From Actinomycetota bacterium (GTDB lineage: Bacteria; Actinomycetota; Thermoleophilia; Miltoncostaeales; Miltoncostaeaceae): a stretch of 64,000 nucleotides of DNA. Shown piece by piece: positions 1 to 8,604 of the stretch. The translations under genes and the position numbers were made by a program. The stretch spans positions 60,547 to 124,546 of the forward strand of contig JACJWX010000007.1 of the NCBI GenBank assembly GCA_020636905.1. Reading direction: 5' to 3'. Numbering within the stretch: position 1 is the stretch's first letter; the number at the start of each line of letters is the position of its first letter. The notes below the pieces were generated by a model that did no database searches, was not told the origin of the DNA, and saw nothing but the letters and a program-made list of their open reading frames with translations.

Positions 1-2
1 CG

Positions 3-287
3 CTCCCCACCGTGCTCGCCGAGGCCGGCGCGGCCGAACTGCCCATCGTCGCGAGCGAAGTCGGCGGAGTGCCCGAGATGGTGCTCGAGGGGCGTAACGG
101 GCACCTGGTTCCGCCCGACGACGTGGACGCGCTGACCGGCGCGATCGACGCGCTGGTGGGTGCGCCCGCCGAACTCACCCGCATGGGGCAGGAGGGCAGC
201 CGTCTCGTGGAGGAGCGGTTCGACCTGGCGACCCAGGCGCGCGCGCTCGCCGACATGTACCGCTCGTGGCTGGAAGGAACCGCATGA
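3..287 (+). CDS. GT4 glycosyltransferase, C-terminal fragment (cut by window edge)
   Basis: Only the last 94 or so residues are in the window; the reading frame is open to the left edge. The segment has the GT-B C-terminal signature of group 1 (GT4) glycosyltransferases: an LPIVASEVGGVPEMV stretch, then EGRNGHLVPPDD, and a closing helix. This is where the nucleotide-sugar donor binds. The acceptor and donor cannot be told from this part. Its stop overlaps the next glycosyltransferase start by ATGA, so the two are translationally coupled and probably act in the same surface-glycan pathway. Confidence 0.85.
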   Translation, partial: LPTVLAEAGAAELPIVASEVGGVPEMVLEGRNGHLVPPDDVDALTGAIDALVGAPAELTRMGQEGSRLVEERFDLATQARALADMYRSWLEGTA

Positions 288-1555
288 AGATCACCGTCGT
301 CGAACCCCGCGAGACGGGGGGCATGGCGCACTACGCGCACCAGCTCTGCAACGGCCTCGCCGCGGCCGGAGCCGAGGTCACCCTGGTGACCGGGCCGGAG
401 TTCGAGCTCATCGACTACCCGCGCGACTACATGCTGTCCCGCTCGTGGCGTCCCGCCACGCGACAGCGCGCCGGAGCGGGGAACGGTACGGTCGGCGGCC
501 CGCTCGGGAAGGTGCAGCGGATGGCCGGCAAGGCCACCCGGAAGGCCGGGGCGTTCGGCAGGCTCATCAGCGAGTGGCGCCGGCAGGTGGACGAACTCGC
601 CGCCGACGATCCCGACTGGGTGATGTTCGGCAGCATCGAGTTCTTCCTGGAGGCGCCGTTCCTGGCGAAGCTGCGCCGGAAGGGTCCGCGACTGGCCTCG
701 ATCGTCCACGAGCCGAACGCACGCGACTCCGGACGGGGCCTGTTCAGCGCCCTCGATCGCCGCCTCTACCACCGCGTGTTCCGGCCGTTCGATGCGCTCT
801 TCGTGCACAACCAGGCCAACCGCGAGGTGATGCACACGCTGTATCCCGAGATCGAGTCGTCGCGCCTCCACGCGATCGACATCGGCAACATCATGCCCAT
901 GCCGCCGTCGGGTCCGGCCGATGTGGACCTGCGGGCCCGGTACGGGATTCCGGCGGACGCACCCGTGCTGCTGTTTTTCGGCAACATGCTGCCGAGCAAG
1001 GGCATCGGCGACATCATTGATGCGTTCCCGGCGGTCGTGGCGCGGTACCCCGAAGCCCGCCTGGTGGTCGTGGGCCACGCCGGCAAGCGCGTCGACCCCG
1101 ATGCGTACGCGCGCCGGGCCCGCGAGCTGGGAGTGGGCGATCGTGTGACGATCGCCCCCGGGTACGTCGAGATGGACGAGATCCAGCCGCACATGGAGAT
1201 GGCCACCGCGGTGGTCCTGCCGTATCGCAGCGCCACCCAGAGTGGGACGCTGCAGGTGGCGTACACGTTCGGGCGCCCGGTCGTGGTCACCAATGTCGGC
1301 GGCCTTCCCGAGGTGGTGGAAGACGGCGAGAGCGGGTACGTGGTGCCGGCACAGGATCCCGGGGCGCTCGGCGCCGCCGTGATCAAACTGCTCGAAGATC
1401 CCGAACACACCCGCCGGATGGGCGAGACGGCCAAGCGTCTGTCCGACACGCGCCACTCGTGGCCCACGGTCGCCGGCGCCATCCTGCGAGTGCTGGACGC
1501 CACGCAGGACCCCGCCGGTCAGACCGAGCAGCTCCCGGCCGAGGTCGGATCCTGA
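284..1555 (+). CDS. GT4 family glycosyltransferase
   Basis: Cytoplasmic retaining glycosyltransferase of GT-B fold, 423 residues. The N-terminal half has a glycine loop (ETGGMAHYAHQL) and a long basic insert near residues 60-100. The C-terminal half has the donor site: LLFFGNMLPSKG near residue 230, then LPYRSATQSGTLQVAYTFGRPVVVTNVGGLPEVVEDGESG near 310-355. I chose the ATG at 284 because it follows a GGAAGG ribosome site at 272-277 and overlaps the upstream stop; an in-frame GTG at 266 lies inside the previous gene. Donor and acceptor are unknown. It ends at a hairpin shared with the convergent acyltransferase gene. Confidence 0.9.
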   Translation: MKITVVEPRETGGMAHYAHQLCNGLAAAGAEVTLVTGPEFELIDYPRDYMLSRSWRPATRQRAGAGNGTVGGPLGKVQRMAGKATRKAGAFGRLISEWRRQVDELAADDPDWVMFGSIEFFLEAPFLAKLRRKGPRLASIVHEPNARDSGRGLFSALDRRLYHRVFRPFDALFVHNQANREVMHTLYPEIESSRLHAIDIGNIMPMPPSGPADVDLRARYGIPADAPVLLFFGNMLPSKGIGDIIDAFPAVVARYPEARLVVVGHAGKRVDPDAYARRARELGVGDRVTIAPGYVEMDEIQPHMEMATAVVLPYRSATQSGTLQVAYTFGRPVVVTNVGGLPEVVEDGESGYVVPAQDPGALGAAVIKLLEDPEHTRRMGETAKRLSDTRHSWPTVAGAILRVLDATQDPAGQTEQLPAEVGS

Positions 1556-1566
1556 AGGACGCGCTC

Positions 1567-1592
1567 CGGGCACGGGCCGGCGCCCGTGCCCG
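1567..1592. terminator. Bidirectional hairpin terminator between convergent genes
   Basis: Perfect 11-bp inverted repeat (1567-1577 with 1582-1592, 4-nt loop) in the 43-nt gap between two convergent genes. There is no U-tract, which is common for GC-rich actinobacterial terminators. Confidence 0.6.
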
Positions 1593-1598
1593 CGGCGT

Positions 1599-2789
1599 CT
1601 ACTCGCCCGCGGACTGTGGCGACTCGTCGGTCGTGTCGTTCGGCCGCGCGCGGAGCGCCCGGACCGCGGCCTTGAGCCGGTCGCGTGGAGCCTCGTCGTT
1701 TGCGTCCGCCCAGGTCTTGGCCGCCCGGCGGCCCGCGAGCGCCGACCTGGCGACGAGCCCCGCCGGTCGCCCGGTCCGGGTCAGCACCACCCGGCGCGAG
1801 ACACAGACGTCGGTGGCGAAGCGCATTTTGTAGGAGCTCTCTCCCTGGCCGAGGTCGATTCGGGTGACGCCCGCCTCGAGGCCGTCGCGCATCGCGTGCG
1901 CGAAGACCGCGATCCCCACACCGAGTTTCGAGAACTCCGGGTCGAATCCACCCTGGTAGTGCGTCTGCCGATCGCCGATGCGCCACGCCAGCTCGGACGC
2001 CGCAGCGCCTCCCTCGAGCTTCAGCGTCCACAGCCGGAGCCAACCTCGGCCGGCGGCGGCTTCGCAGAACCGGATCAGCACCCCGCGCATCTCGTCGGTG
2101 TCGATGCTGGAGCCCCCGCGCGTTCCCCAGCGCAGATCGTGCAGGTGGAACAGGGTGGCCATGTCGGCGCGGGCATCCTCGACCGTCTCGGACCGGCCCA
2201 GTTCGGCGTCCTCGCGCTCCTCGATCCGCCGCAGGATGCGCCGGGTCTCCTTCCGGTTCCCCCGGGACATCCCGGTGAGCAGCCCGTCCCAACCTCCTTC
2301 CGGGGCATCGATGCCCGGGCGGCGCAGATCGCCGCGATCGTGGACGGTGCACCGTGCCGCCACCGCCACGTGTTCGATCCACGGGGCATCGCCGTCCGCG
2401 CCGAACAGCAGCATGGCGTGCCACCCCGGTTCGAGGGCGGCAAGGGCGCGTCCCGCCGCCGTCCAGCAGTGGCGCGCCGGCGCGTCGTGCGCCAGCAGGA
2501 ACGGATACGCATCCCCCAGGGCATCACCCGGAAACCGAAGGGTCCGCACGCCGCGACGCGACACCCGCACCAGGGGCAGCAGGCCGAGGAGTTCGTCGCC
2601 CGAGGTCAGCACCACGACGGCCGGGAGCGCGCCCGGTGTGGCATCGAGCGCGGCGTCGAACCACTCGGGGGTGCCGAACGGCGAGCCGTCGAGGATCGCG
2701 AGTTCCCGCCATCGTTCCGTGAACGGTCGCAGCGCCTGGACGTCGGTGACGACACGGGCGGACAGGTGGGAATGGGAGCTTGGGTTCAT
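1599..2789 (-). CDS. GNAT-fold acyltransferase of the CelD/BcsL type
   Basis: Protein of 396 residues matching the acyltransferase type annotated as GNAT or CelD-like (cellulose-biosynthesis-associated, BioF2-like). Visible marks are an N-terminal ERWRELAILDGSPFGTPEWFDA segment, a middle RKETRRILRRIEERE helix, and a C-terminal GNAT half with ASELAWRIGDRQTHYQGGFDPEFSKLGVGI and IDLGQGESSYK. These proteins are thought to acylate an amino sugar or lipid carrier during polysaccharide assembly; the substrate here is unknown. It lies beside glycosyltransferases, which supports a glycan role. No membrane segment is evident. Confidence 0.75.
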   Translation of the reverse strand: MNPSSHSHLSARVVTDVQALRPFTERWRELAILDGSPFGTPEWFDAALDATPGALPAVVVLTSGDELLGLLPLVRVSRRGVRTLRFPGDALGDAYPFLLAHDAPARHCWTAAGRALAALEPGWHAMLLFGADGDAPWIEHVAVAARCTVHDRGDLRRPGIDAPEGGWDGLLTGMSRGNRKETRRILRRIEEREDAELGRSETVEDARADMATLFHLHDLRWGTRGGSSIDTDEMRGVLIRFCEAAAGRGWLRLWTLKLEGGAAASELAWRIGDRQTHYQGGFDPEFSKLGVGIAVFAHAMRDGLEAGVTRIDLGQGESSYKMRFATDVCVSRRVVLTRTGRPAGLVARSALAGRRAAKTWADANDEAPRDRLKAAVRALRARPNDTTDESPQSAGE

Positions 2790-2867
2790 CAGCCTCGTGG
2801 TCGGTTGGGGCCTCCCCGGGGCCGCGGGGCGAGCCGCCCGCGAGCGTGACGCCGGTTCCCCGACGTC

Positions 2868-2908
2868 GGCGGTGCCACCGGACCACGCTGGTGTCCGGTG
2901 GCACCGCC
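2868..2908 (-). terminator. Strong hairpin terminator after sucCD
   Basis: Perfect 16-bp inverted repeat (2868-2883 with 2893-2908) around a 9-nt loop, starting 9 nt beyond the sucD stop. There is no T-run. It probably ends the sucCD transcript and separates it from the acyltransferase gene downstream on the same strand. Confidence 0.7.
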
Positions 2909-2916
2909 TGGGGGCG

Positions 2917-3786
2917 TCAGGAGAGGGCGTCCCTCACGAGTTCCGCCACCTCGGTGGGGTTGGTCCCCACGCGAACACCCTTGGCTTCGAGGGCCTCCTT
3001 CTTGCCCTGAGCCGTTCCGGAGCTTCCGGTGATGATGGCGCCGGCGTGGCCCATCTGCTTGCCCGGAGGCGCCTGGAATCCTGCGATGTACGACACCACC
3101 GGCGTCGACATGTTCTGCGAGATGTACTCGGCGGCCTTCTCCTCTTCGTTGCCGCCGATCTCGCCGACCATGACCACCAGATCGGTTTCGTCGTCGGCTT
3201 CGAACCGGCTGAGGATGTCGATGAACGACGATCCCACGATCGGGTCACCGCCGATACCGACGACGGTGCTCTGCCCGATGCCGAGCAGCGCCAGCTCCTT
3301 GCTGATCTGGTAGGTCAGCGTGCCGGAGCGCGACACGAGGCCGACCCGGCCCGGGTTGAACACCTGGGTCGGCATGATGCCGACGGTGCCCTTTCCGGGG
3401 CTGATCACGCCGGGGCAGTTCGGGCCGATGAGCGTCTGGTCCCCGCGCTTCAGGTGGGTGTAGATGCGCAGCATGTCGTGGGCCGGGATGCCCTCGGTGA
3501 TGCACACCACCAGGTCGACGCCGCTCTCGAGCGCCTCATAGATGGCGTCGGTGGCGAACCGCGGCGGCACGAAGACCATGGCCGTGTTGGCCCCTGTCCC
3601 CTCGACCGCGTCGCGGACGGTGTCGAAGACGGGGATGCCCTCGACGTCCTGACCGGCCTTGCCGGGGGTGACGCCGGCGACGACGTTGGTGCCGTACGCC
3701 CGGTTCCGCAATGCGTGGAAGGTGCCCTCGCGGCCCGTGATGCCCTGCACCACGAGTTTGGTGTTGCCATCAACCAGAATCGCCAT
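2917..3786 (-). CDS. sucD: Succinyl-CoA ligase alpha subunit
   Basis: Catalytic subunit of succinyl-CoA synthetase, which converts succinyl-CoA, nucleoside diphosphate and phosphate to succinate, CoA and NTP in the TCA cycle. The 289 residues match the family length. The CoA-binding Rossmann start is near residues 1-100 (VQGITGREGTFH), LIGPNCPGVISPG is near 125, and the phosphorylated histidine is His247 in GKQMGHAGAIITG. It sits 2 nt after the sucC stop, forming a two-gene operon that ends in a strong hairpin. Confidence 0.98.
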   Translation of the reverse strand: MAILVDGNTKLVVQGITGREGTFHALRNRAYGTNVVAGVTPGKAGQDVEGIPVFDTVRDAVEGTGANTAMVFVPPRFATDAIYEALESGVDLVVCITEGIPAHDMLRIYTHLKRGDQTLIGPNCPGVISPGKGTVGIMPTQVFNPGRVGLVSRSGTLTYQISKELALLGIGQSTVVGIGGDPIVGSSFIDILSRFEADDETDLVVMVGEIGGNEEEKAAEYISQNMSTPVVSYIAGFQAPPGKQMGHAGAIITGSSGTAQGKKEALEAKGVRVGTNPTEVAELVRDALS

Positions 3787-3788
3787 GC

Positions 3789-4934
3789 TCAGGCTCCCTT
3801 CGCGAGTTCGACGGCACGCTGGGCGGCCGAGAGCATCGTCTGCTCCACCACCACGTTGTCCGGGGCCTGCTCGGCGATGATCTTGCGGCCCTCCTCTTCG
3901 TTGGTCCCGTCGAGGCGCACCACGATGGGGAGTGTCGCGTTCATCTTGTCGAGGGCCGTCAGCAGGCCCTTCGCCACCTCGTCGCAGCGCGTGATGCCGC
4001 CGAAGATGTTGATGAGCAGCGACTTCACCTTGGTGTCCGACAGCAGCACCTCGAGCGCGGTCACCACCTCGTCGGCCTGCGATCCGCCGCCCGCGTCCAG
4101 GAAGTTGGCGGGCCGTCCGCCGGCGAGCGCCACCACGTCGAGGGTGCTCATGACCAGCCCGGCGCCGTTGCCCAGGATGCCGACGTCGCCGTCGAGCTTG
4201 ACGTACGTGACGCCGCGTTCCTGTGCCATGCGCTCCTGCTCGTCTTCGGTGACCGACTGCTGCATCTCGGCCAGGTCCGAATGGCGGTACAGGGCGTTGT
4301 TGTCGATGGTCACCTTGGCGTCGAGCGCCACCACGTCACCGGACTCGGTCCAGATGAGCGGGTTGATCTCGACGAGCATTGCGTCCAGGTCGATGAACGC
4401 CGCGTAGAGCTGCTGCAGGATGGCGACGACGCCCTTCTGCGCGCCCACGTCGATCTTCGCGTTCGAGACGAGCCAGCGCGCGTGGTGCGCCTGGAATCCG
4501 GTGAGCGGGTCGACATGGAGTCGGGCGAGCGCCTCGGGGTTGGAGGCGGCGACCTCCTCGATGTCCACTCCGCCCATGGCCGAGAGCATCACCAGCGGCT
4601 TCTTCTCGCCGCGATCGAAGGTGATGGACGCGTAGTACTCCTTGACGATGGCCGACGCGGCCTCGATCCACACGGTGTGGACGGTGTGGCCCTTGATGTC
4701 CATCCCGAGAATGGCGCGGGCGTGTTCCTCGGCCTCGGCCGGAGTGTCCGCCAGTTTGATGCCGCCGGCCTTGCCACGGCCGCCCACCTGCACCTGGGCC
4801 TTGACGACGACCTTGCCGCCGATGCGTTCTGCGGCCGATCGCGCGGCCTCCGGTGTCTCTGCAACTTCGCCGCTGGGCACGGGAATCCCGTGGCGAGCGA
4901 ACAGTTGCTTCCCCTGGTACTCGAAGAGATCCAA
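3789..4934 (-). CDS. sucC: Succinyl-CoA ligase beta subunit
   Basis: ATP-grasp subunit that binds nucleotide and succinate; partner of SucD. It starts DLFEYQGKQLFARHG, has the KAQVQVGGRGKAGG nucleotide loop near residues 45-58, and ends with the INIFGGITRCD phosphate-binding region and GTNEEEG. I set the start at the TTG at 4934, 7 nt after an AGGGG ribosome site, giving 381 residues as usual for the family. The open frame runs further upstream to 5021, but that part has no family resemblance. It is the first gene of sucCD. Confidence 0.97.
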   Translation of the reverse strand: MDLFEYQGKQLFARHGIPVPSGEVAETPEAARSAAERIGGKVVVKAQVQVGGRGKAGGIKLADTPAEAEEHARAILGMDIKGHTVHTVWIEAASAIVKEYYASITFDRGEKKPLVMLSAMGGVDIEEVAASNPEALARLHVDPLTGFQAHHARWLVSNAKIDVGAQKGVVAILQQLYAAFIDLDAMLVEINPLIWTESGDVVALDAKVTIDNNALYRHSDLAEMQQSVTEDEQERMAQERGVTYVKLDGDVGILGNGAGLVMSTLDVVALAGGRPANFLDAGGGSQADEVVTALEVLLSDTKVKSLLINIFGGITRCDEVAKGLLTALDKMNATLPIVVRLDGTNEEEGRKIIAEQAPDNVVVEQTMLSAAQRAVELAKGA

Positions 4935-5049
4935 GTGTTGCCCCTGGGTGTTGTGGTCAGGTCCGACGTAACGGCGTGGACTGCGCGCGACGCCAGCCGT
5001 GCATCCTACCTGTAAGAACACCGTTCACCGTCCCGGCAGACCGGGACAC

Positions 5050-5079
5050 TTGGCAGGAACCGGCCCGAGCGCGTAGGGT
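5050..5079 (+). promoter_or_regulatory. Candidate sigma-70-type promoter
   Basis: TTGGCA (5050-5055), an 18-nt spacer, then TAGGGT (5074-5079), placed about 45 nt before the GTG of the secreted protein at 5124. Confidence 0.45.
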
Positions 5080-5123
5080 CGGCGCCCGGAAGTTCTTGAA
5101 CGTTTCGATCACGAGGAGAGCAC

Positions 5124-6542
5124 GTGCCCACTCTCACGTGTCTGCGCCGCGGGGTTCGCCTGGCGTCACTGGCGGTCGCGGCATCGACCTGCGTCACCGG
5201 AGCCGCCGTGGCGGCCGCCCCTGACGGCGTCCCGTTCGCCGCCGGCAGCCCCTTCAACCAGCTGGTCCCGGCCAATCCGCAGATCGCGGGCAACTCGGGG
5301 AACATCGACCGCGCCCTCGGCCTCAGCAACGAGTTCTACACGCCGGCCGTCTACGTGTCGCGCCCCTCCGATCCGCTCATCACGATCCGGCTGTCGTGGA
5401 CCCCGAACCCGCTCGACGGGGTGAAGGTGCGGGTCGACCCGCGAGCGGTGCCGTCGAGCGAGAGCGACGCCCACGTCACCATCGTCGACACCGAACGCGA
5501 CCTCGTGATCAGCCTCTACCAGGCCAAGCCCGTTTCGGGCGGGGTGTTGCAGGCCACCTCCGGCGGTATGGCGTCCCTGTCCGGCAACGGTGCGAACCGT
5601 GCCGACTCGAGCGGGGGTCGCGAGTCCGGCATCTCCCAGCTCGCCGGCCTGATCACCCCTGATGACGTCCGCCGGGCGGTCGCGAAGGGCGAGGACGGGG
5701 ACCTGGGCCACGCGCTCGCCTTCGTTCATCACAGCGTGAGCAACAAGCTCCCGGCGATCGCCCCGGCGCTGTGGAACAAGGGCACCAGCTCGGACCCCAA
5801 CGCACTCGCCATGGGTCAGCGCGTGTTCCTGGATCCCGCGGTCAACGTGAGCACCCTCCCGTGCCAGGGGGACGCGAAGCAACAGCGGTTCTGCCGGATC
5901 CTCGCGCGGACCCTGCAGCGCTACGGGGCCATCGCGGTCACGAACTCCGGGAACTTCAACGGATTCCAGATGGCCAACCCGATCGGCTGGACGGCGGTCG
6001 GGGAGGCCAACCCCTGGACCGGGCTCATCGGGGCGTCGCGGAGCGGCTACTACAACTTCATCGCCGCCGCGATCCCCTACCAGCGGATGCGAGCACTTGC
6101 GGGCCTGGGAACCCCGGGACCGTCCCAGCCCGGCCTCAGCGGCGGCGGTGGCTCTGGTGGCGGCTCCGGTTCCAGTGGCGGGGGCGGTGGCACGGGCGGC
6201 GGTGGATCCAGCGCCTCGCCGTCCACCAGCACCGGGTCCGCGGGCGGCGTCCGCATCCGCGTCAAGCGGAAGTCCCTCGTCGCCCGGGGCCGGGTCTACG
6301 TGCGTGTGGCGCTCACGACCAACCGCGCCATCCGTGTGCGGGTCCGGCTGCGGACCTTCGCCGCCACGGGCGGCCGTCCGGTTCGGACTCGCCTCGTCAC
6401 CCGGGTGTTGCGCCCGCGGCGCACGAGCATTCTCAAGCTGCGGATGTCGGCGGCGCGGGTCGGCACCGCCGAACTCGGCGTGTGGCGGATGCGTTCCGGG
6501 AACGCCACGAAGCTGTCGGTGAAGCGCTTCAAGGTGCGCTGA
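5124..6542 (+). CDS. Secreted protein of unknown function with Gly/Ser linker and basic Ig-like tail
   Basis: I do not recognise the main domain. Residues 1-32 form a signal peptide ending near AAVAAAP. A globular part follows to about residue 325, with PFAAGSPFNQLVPANPQ at its start and two cysteines near 250-260. Then comes a linker of about 40 residues almost entirely Gly/Ser, and a very basic tail of about 100 residues rich in Arg and beta-type alternation (VRIRVKRKSLVARGRVYVRVALTT). The GTG start follows a GAGGAGAG ribosome site. It is probably exported to the cell surface. It stands alone, with its own promoter and terminator. Confidence 0.85.
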   Translation: MPTLTCLRRGVRLASLAVAASTCVTGAAVAAAPDGVPFAAGSPFNQLVPANPQIAGNSGNIDRALGLSNEFYTPAVYVSRPSDPLITIRLSWTPNPLDGVKVRVDPRAVPSSESDAHVTIVDTERDLVISLYQAKPVSGGVLQATSGGMASLSGNGANRADSSGGRESGISQLAGLITPDDVRRAVAKGEDGDLGHALAFVHHSVSNKLPAIAPALWNKGTSSDPNALAMGQRVFLDPAVNVSTLPCQGDAKQQRFCRILARTLQRYGAIAVTNSGNFNGFQMANPIGWTAVGEANPWTGLIGASRSGYYNFIAAAIPYQRMRALAGLGTPGPSQPGLSGGGGSGGGSGSSGGGGGTGGGGSSASPSTSTGSAGGVRIRVKRKSLVARGRVYVRVALTTNRAIRVRVRLRTFAATGGRPVRTRLVTRVLRPRRTSILKLRMSAARVGTAELGVWRMRSGNATKLSVKRFKVR

Positions 6543-6556
6543 GGCTTCCGCGCGGC

Positions 6557-6578
6557 GCGGGCCGGACGTGCGGCCCGC
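6557..6578. terminator. Hairpin terminator
   Basis: Perfect 8-bp inverted repeat (6557-6564 with 6571-6578, 6-nt loop), 15 nt after the stop of the secreted-protein gene and facing the convergent membrane-protein gene. Confidence 0.45.
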
Positions 6579-6714
6579 ACCACGCGGCACGCTGCCGCGC
6601 GACGACGGCCGCTCGGCCGGCCTGGCGTCCCTGAGACATCACCCGCCCTCCGGGGCTTCCGGCGCGCGGTGGGCCGGGAACCGATCCGTGCCGCGAATCC
6701 CGCGGGGAGTGGGG

Positions 6715-7473
6715 CTACCCGACCGCCGAGGGGTTCACGATGAGGTAGGCGAGCACGGCGGCGGCGACGGCCGCGGCCACGACGAACGCCGCGGCGATCG
6801 CGATGCTCACGTGGCGCCGGTCGATGGCAATGGCGCCTCCGATGCCCAGCCGGTCACCGAACCTGCGGCCACCGGTGCGGTGGCGCAGGACGGCGAAGCT
6901 GCCGACGGCGAGCGCTCCGAGCATGGCGAGCACGCCCGCGATCGCCGCGCCGTGCCCGCCACCGGTGTCGGTGGGCGCCGTGCTCGGCGGCCGAAGCGGA
7001 AGTGGTTCGGGGACGGTCGCAGCGACGGGATCGACCTGGTCGCTCACGGCCGTCACCGCACTCGCGGTGCCGTTCTGAATGGACGCCAGGCGAGCGGCGA
7101 GAATGCGTGCCTGGCGTGCGCGTTCGCGGCGAAGCGCCGCCTGGCGCTCCCGCTCGAGGCGGGCGGCCTCCTGTCGGGCCTGCTCGGCCTGGGCGGCGGC
7201 CTGCTGCGCGTCGATCTCCGCCTGAGTCGGTCCGCTCGGTGTGGCCGGGGGCACGTACCTCGAGCCTCCGGAACTCGAGCCGCTCGAGCCGGACCCCGAA
7301 CTGCCCGAACTCGTGCTCGGAGCGGGTGAGCTGGTTGGCGGTGGCGCGTCCGGGCCCGGCGGCAGGATCGGGGCCTGCGCGGTCGCGACCGCCGCGATCA
7401 CGAAGAACGCGACGACCAGCGAACTCAGAAGAAGCCGACGAAACATACCCACGAGTCTACTGCGCTCGGTCAT
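6715..7473 (-). CDS. Exported membrane-anchored protein with Ser/Gly linker and coiled coil
   Basis: No family recognised. The 252 residues show a signal peptide (FRRLLLSSLVVAFFVIAAV), a Pro/Ser/Gly-rich stretch to about residue 75, an Ala/Gln/Arg-rich helix (about 80-125, QAAAQAEQARQEAARLERER) that should form a coiled coil, and two membrane segments (AIAGVLAMLGALAVGSFAVL and, near the C-terminus, a long Ala/Val segment ending AVLAYLIV). The start at 7473 overlaps the stop of the upstream polysaccharide deacetylase by ATGA, so the two are coupled. A role at the envelope is likely but unproven. Confidence 0.8.
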   Translation of the reverse strand: MTERSRLVGMFRRLLLSSLVVAFFVIAAVATAQAPILPPGPDAPPPTSSPAPSTSSGSSGSGSSGSSSGGSRYVPPATPSGPTQAEIDAQQAAAQAEQARQEAARLERERQAALRRERARQARILAARLASIQNGTASAVTAVSDQVDPVAATVPEPLPLRPPSTAPTDTGGGHGAAIAGVLAMLGALAVGSFAVLRHRTGGRRFGDRLGIGGAIAIDRRHVSIAIAAAFVVAAAVAAAVLAYLIVNPSAVG

Positions 7474-8447
7474 GTGGATTCGCCACCCGAAGGTCTGGTT
7501 CTCGGACCCAGACGCCCAAACCGGCGTCGGGCCACCCGCACGGCCCGTTGGCCCAGTGCCGTCGACCAGCGGAGGGGGCTTGCGCCGCGCTCGGGGACGA
7601 CCACGAACCGCCGCAGCTCGAACGGCGGCGTGGCGCCGGTGTTTCGCCCGATCCGTGTGGTGCACGCGTGGGTGAATCCGGCCTCGATCGCCGCGGTGAC
7701 CGTGGCCGCTGAGTAGTCGTGCACGGTGCCGTTCGGATACGCGAGCGTGCGAATCGGCCGATCCAGTTCCGCCTCGAGCCGCTGGCGTGACGACGTGAGG
7801 TCAGCGAGCTGGGCTTCGGGGGTCTCGTTGCCCAGGATCGCGTGCCATGACGAATGCGAGCCGAGTTCGAAGCCCATGTCGCCCAGTCGTCGGGCGCCGT
7901 CCCAGTCGACGTAGAGCGCGCCGAAGTCGGGTTCGTGGCCGGCGTCGAGGGCGGCGACGATCTCGTCGATTCGGGCCTCACGGGTCTGGCGGTCGCTCGC
8001 CTTCAGCAGCCGCGTGACCTCGCGGGCCGTCGAGGCGCGATCGGCGGCGGTCACCAGCGGCCAGTCCGTCCCATCCAGGCTGATGGCGGTCGCCCGGGCG
8101 GCGCGGATGCCCCAGGCGAGGCGCTCCCACCAGGGCGTCACCGCGCGGTCGATCAGCCCCGGCACGAGGAAGAAGGTGGCGGGCATCGCTCTGAGCCGGA
8201 GCTCCGGCGCGGCGATCTCGAGATTGTCCCGGTAGCCGTCGTCGAAGGTGATCGCCAGGGCCCGGGGCGGGAGTGGTCGCCCATCGGCAAGCGCGGCCAG
8301 AGCGGGTTCGAGGGCGACGACGTTCGTGAACCGGGCCAGCCAGTCGAGCTGGGCGCGAAACCCTGCGGGAGCACGTCCGGGGCCGCTGGGGAAGGCCCAG
8401 GTGTGATCCACGTTGTGGTAGCTCAGGATGGTCAGCGATGGCCGCAC
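7470..8447 (-). CDS. Polysaccharide deacetylase (NodB/CE4 family)
   Basis: Predicted metal-dependent N- or O-deacetylase of surface polysaccharide or peptidoglycan. The protein has 325 residues with the NodB metal motif AITFDDGYRDN near residue 80, the SHSSWHAIL histidine motif near 195, and RTLAYPNGTVHDYS near 235. There is no clear signal peptide, unlike secreted CE4 enzymes. I prefer the GTG at 8447 (RPSLTILSYHNV), which has AAGGGAGG just upstream; another GTG at 8468 is possible. It overlaps the next gene downstream and lies within the glycan region. Confidence 0.88.
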   Translation of the reverse strand: MRPSLTILSYHNVDHTWAFPSGPGRAPAGFRAQLDWLARFTNVVALEPALAALADGRPLPPRALAITFDDGYRDNLEIAAPELRLRAMPATFFLVPGLIDRAVTPWWERLAWGIRAARATAISLDGTDWPLVTAADRASTAREVTRLLKASDRQTREARIDEIVAALDAGHEPDFGALYVDWDGARRLGDMGFELGSHSSWHAILGNETPEAQLADLTSSRQRLEAELDRPIRTLAYPNGTVHDYSAATVTAAIEAGFTHACTTRIGRNTGATPPFELRRFVVVPERGASPLRWSTALGQRAVRVARRRFGRLGPRTRPSGGEST

Positions 8448-8604
8448 ACGCCCTCCCTTCCATGGCACTCGCGCCGTCGGGCGGCGCCGAGGATCTCGAG
8501 GCGAACGGGCGCGCTGCCGCCTCGCTGGTCGTTCCTTGAACTCTGCCGGAGTGCGGGTCGGCCGCGACTCTGGCGCCGGCGGGCCCGCGTCCTGCCGGCC
8601 GGTG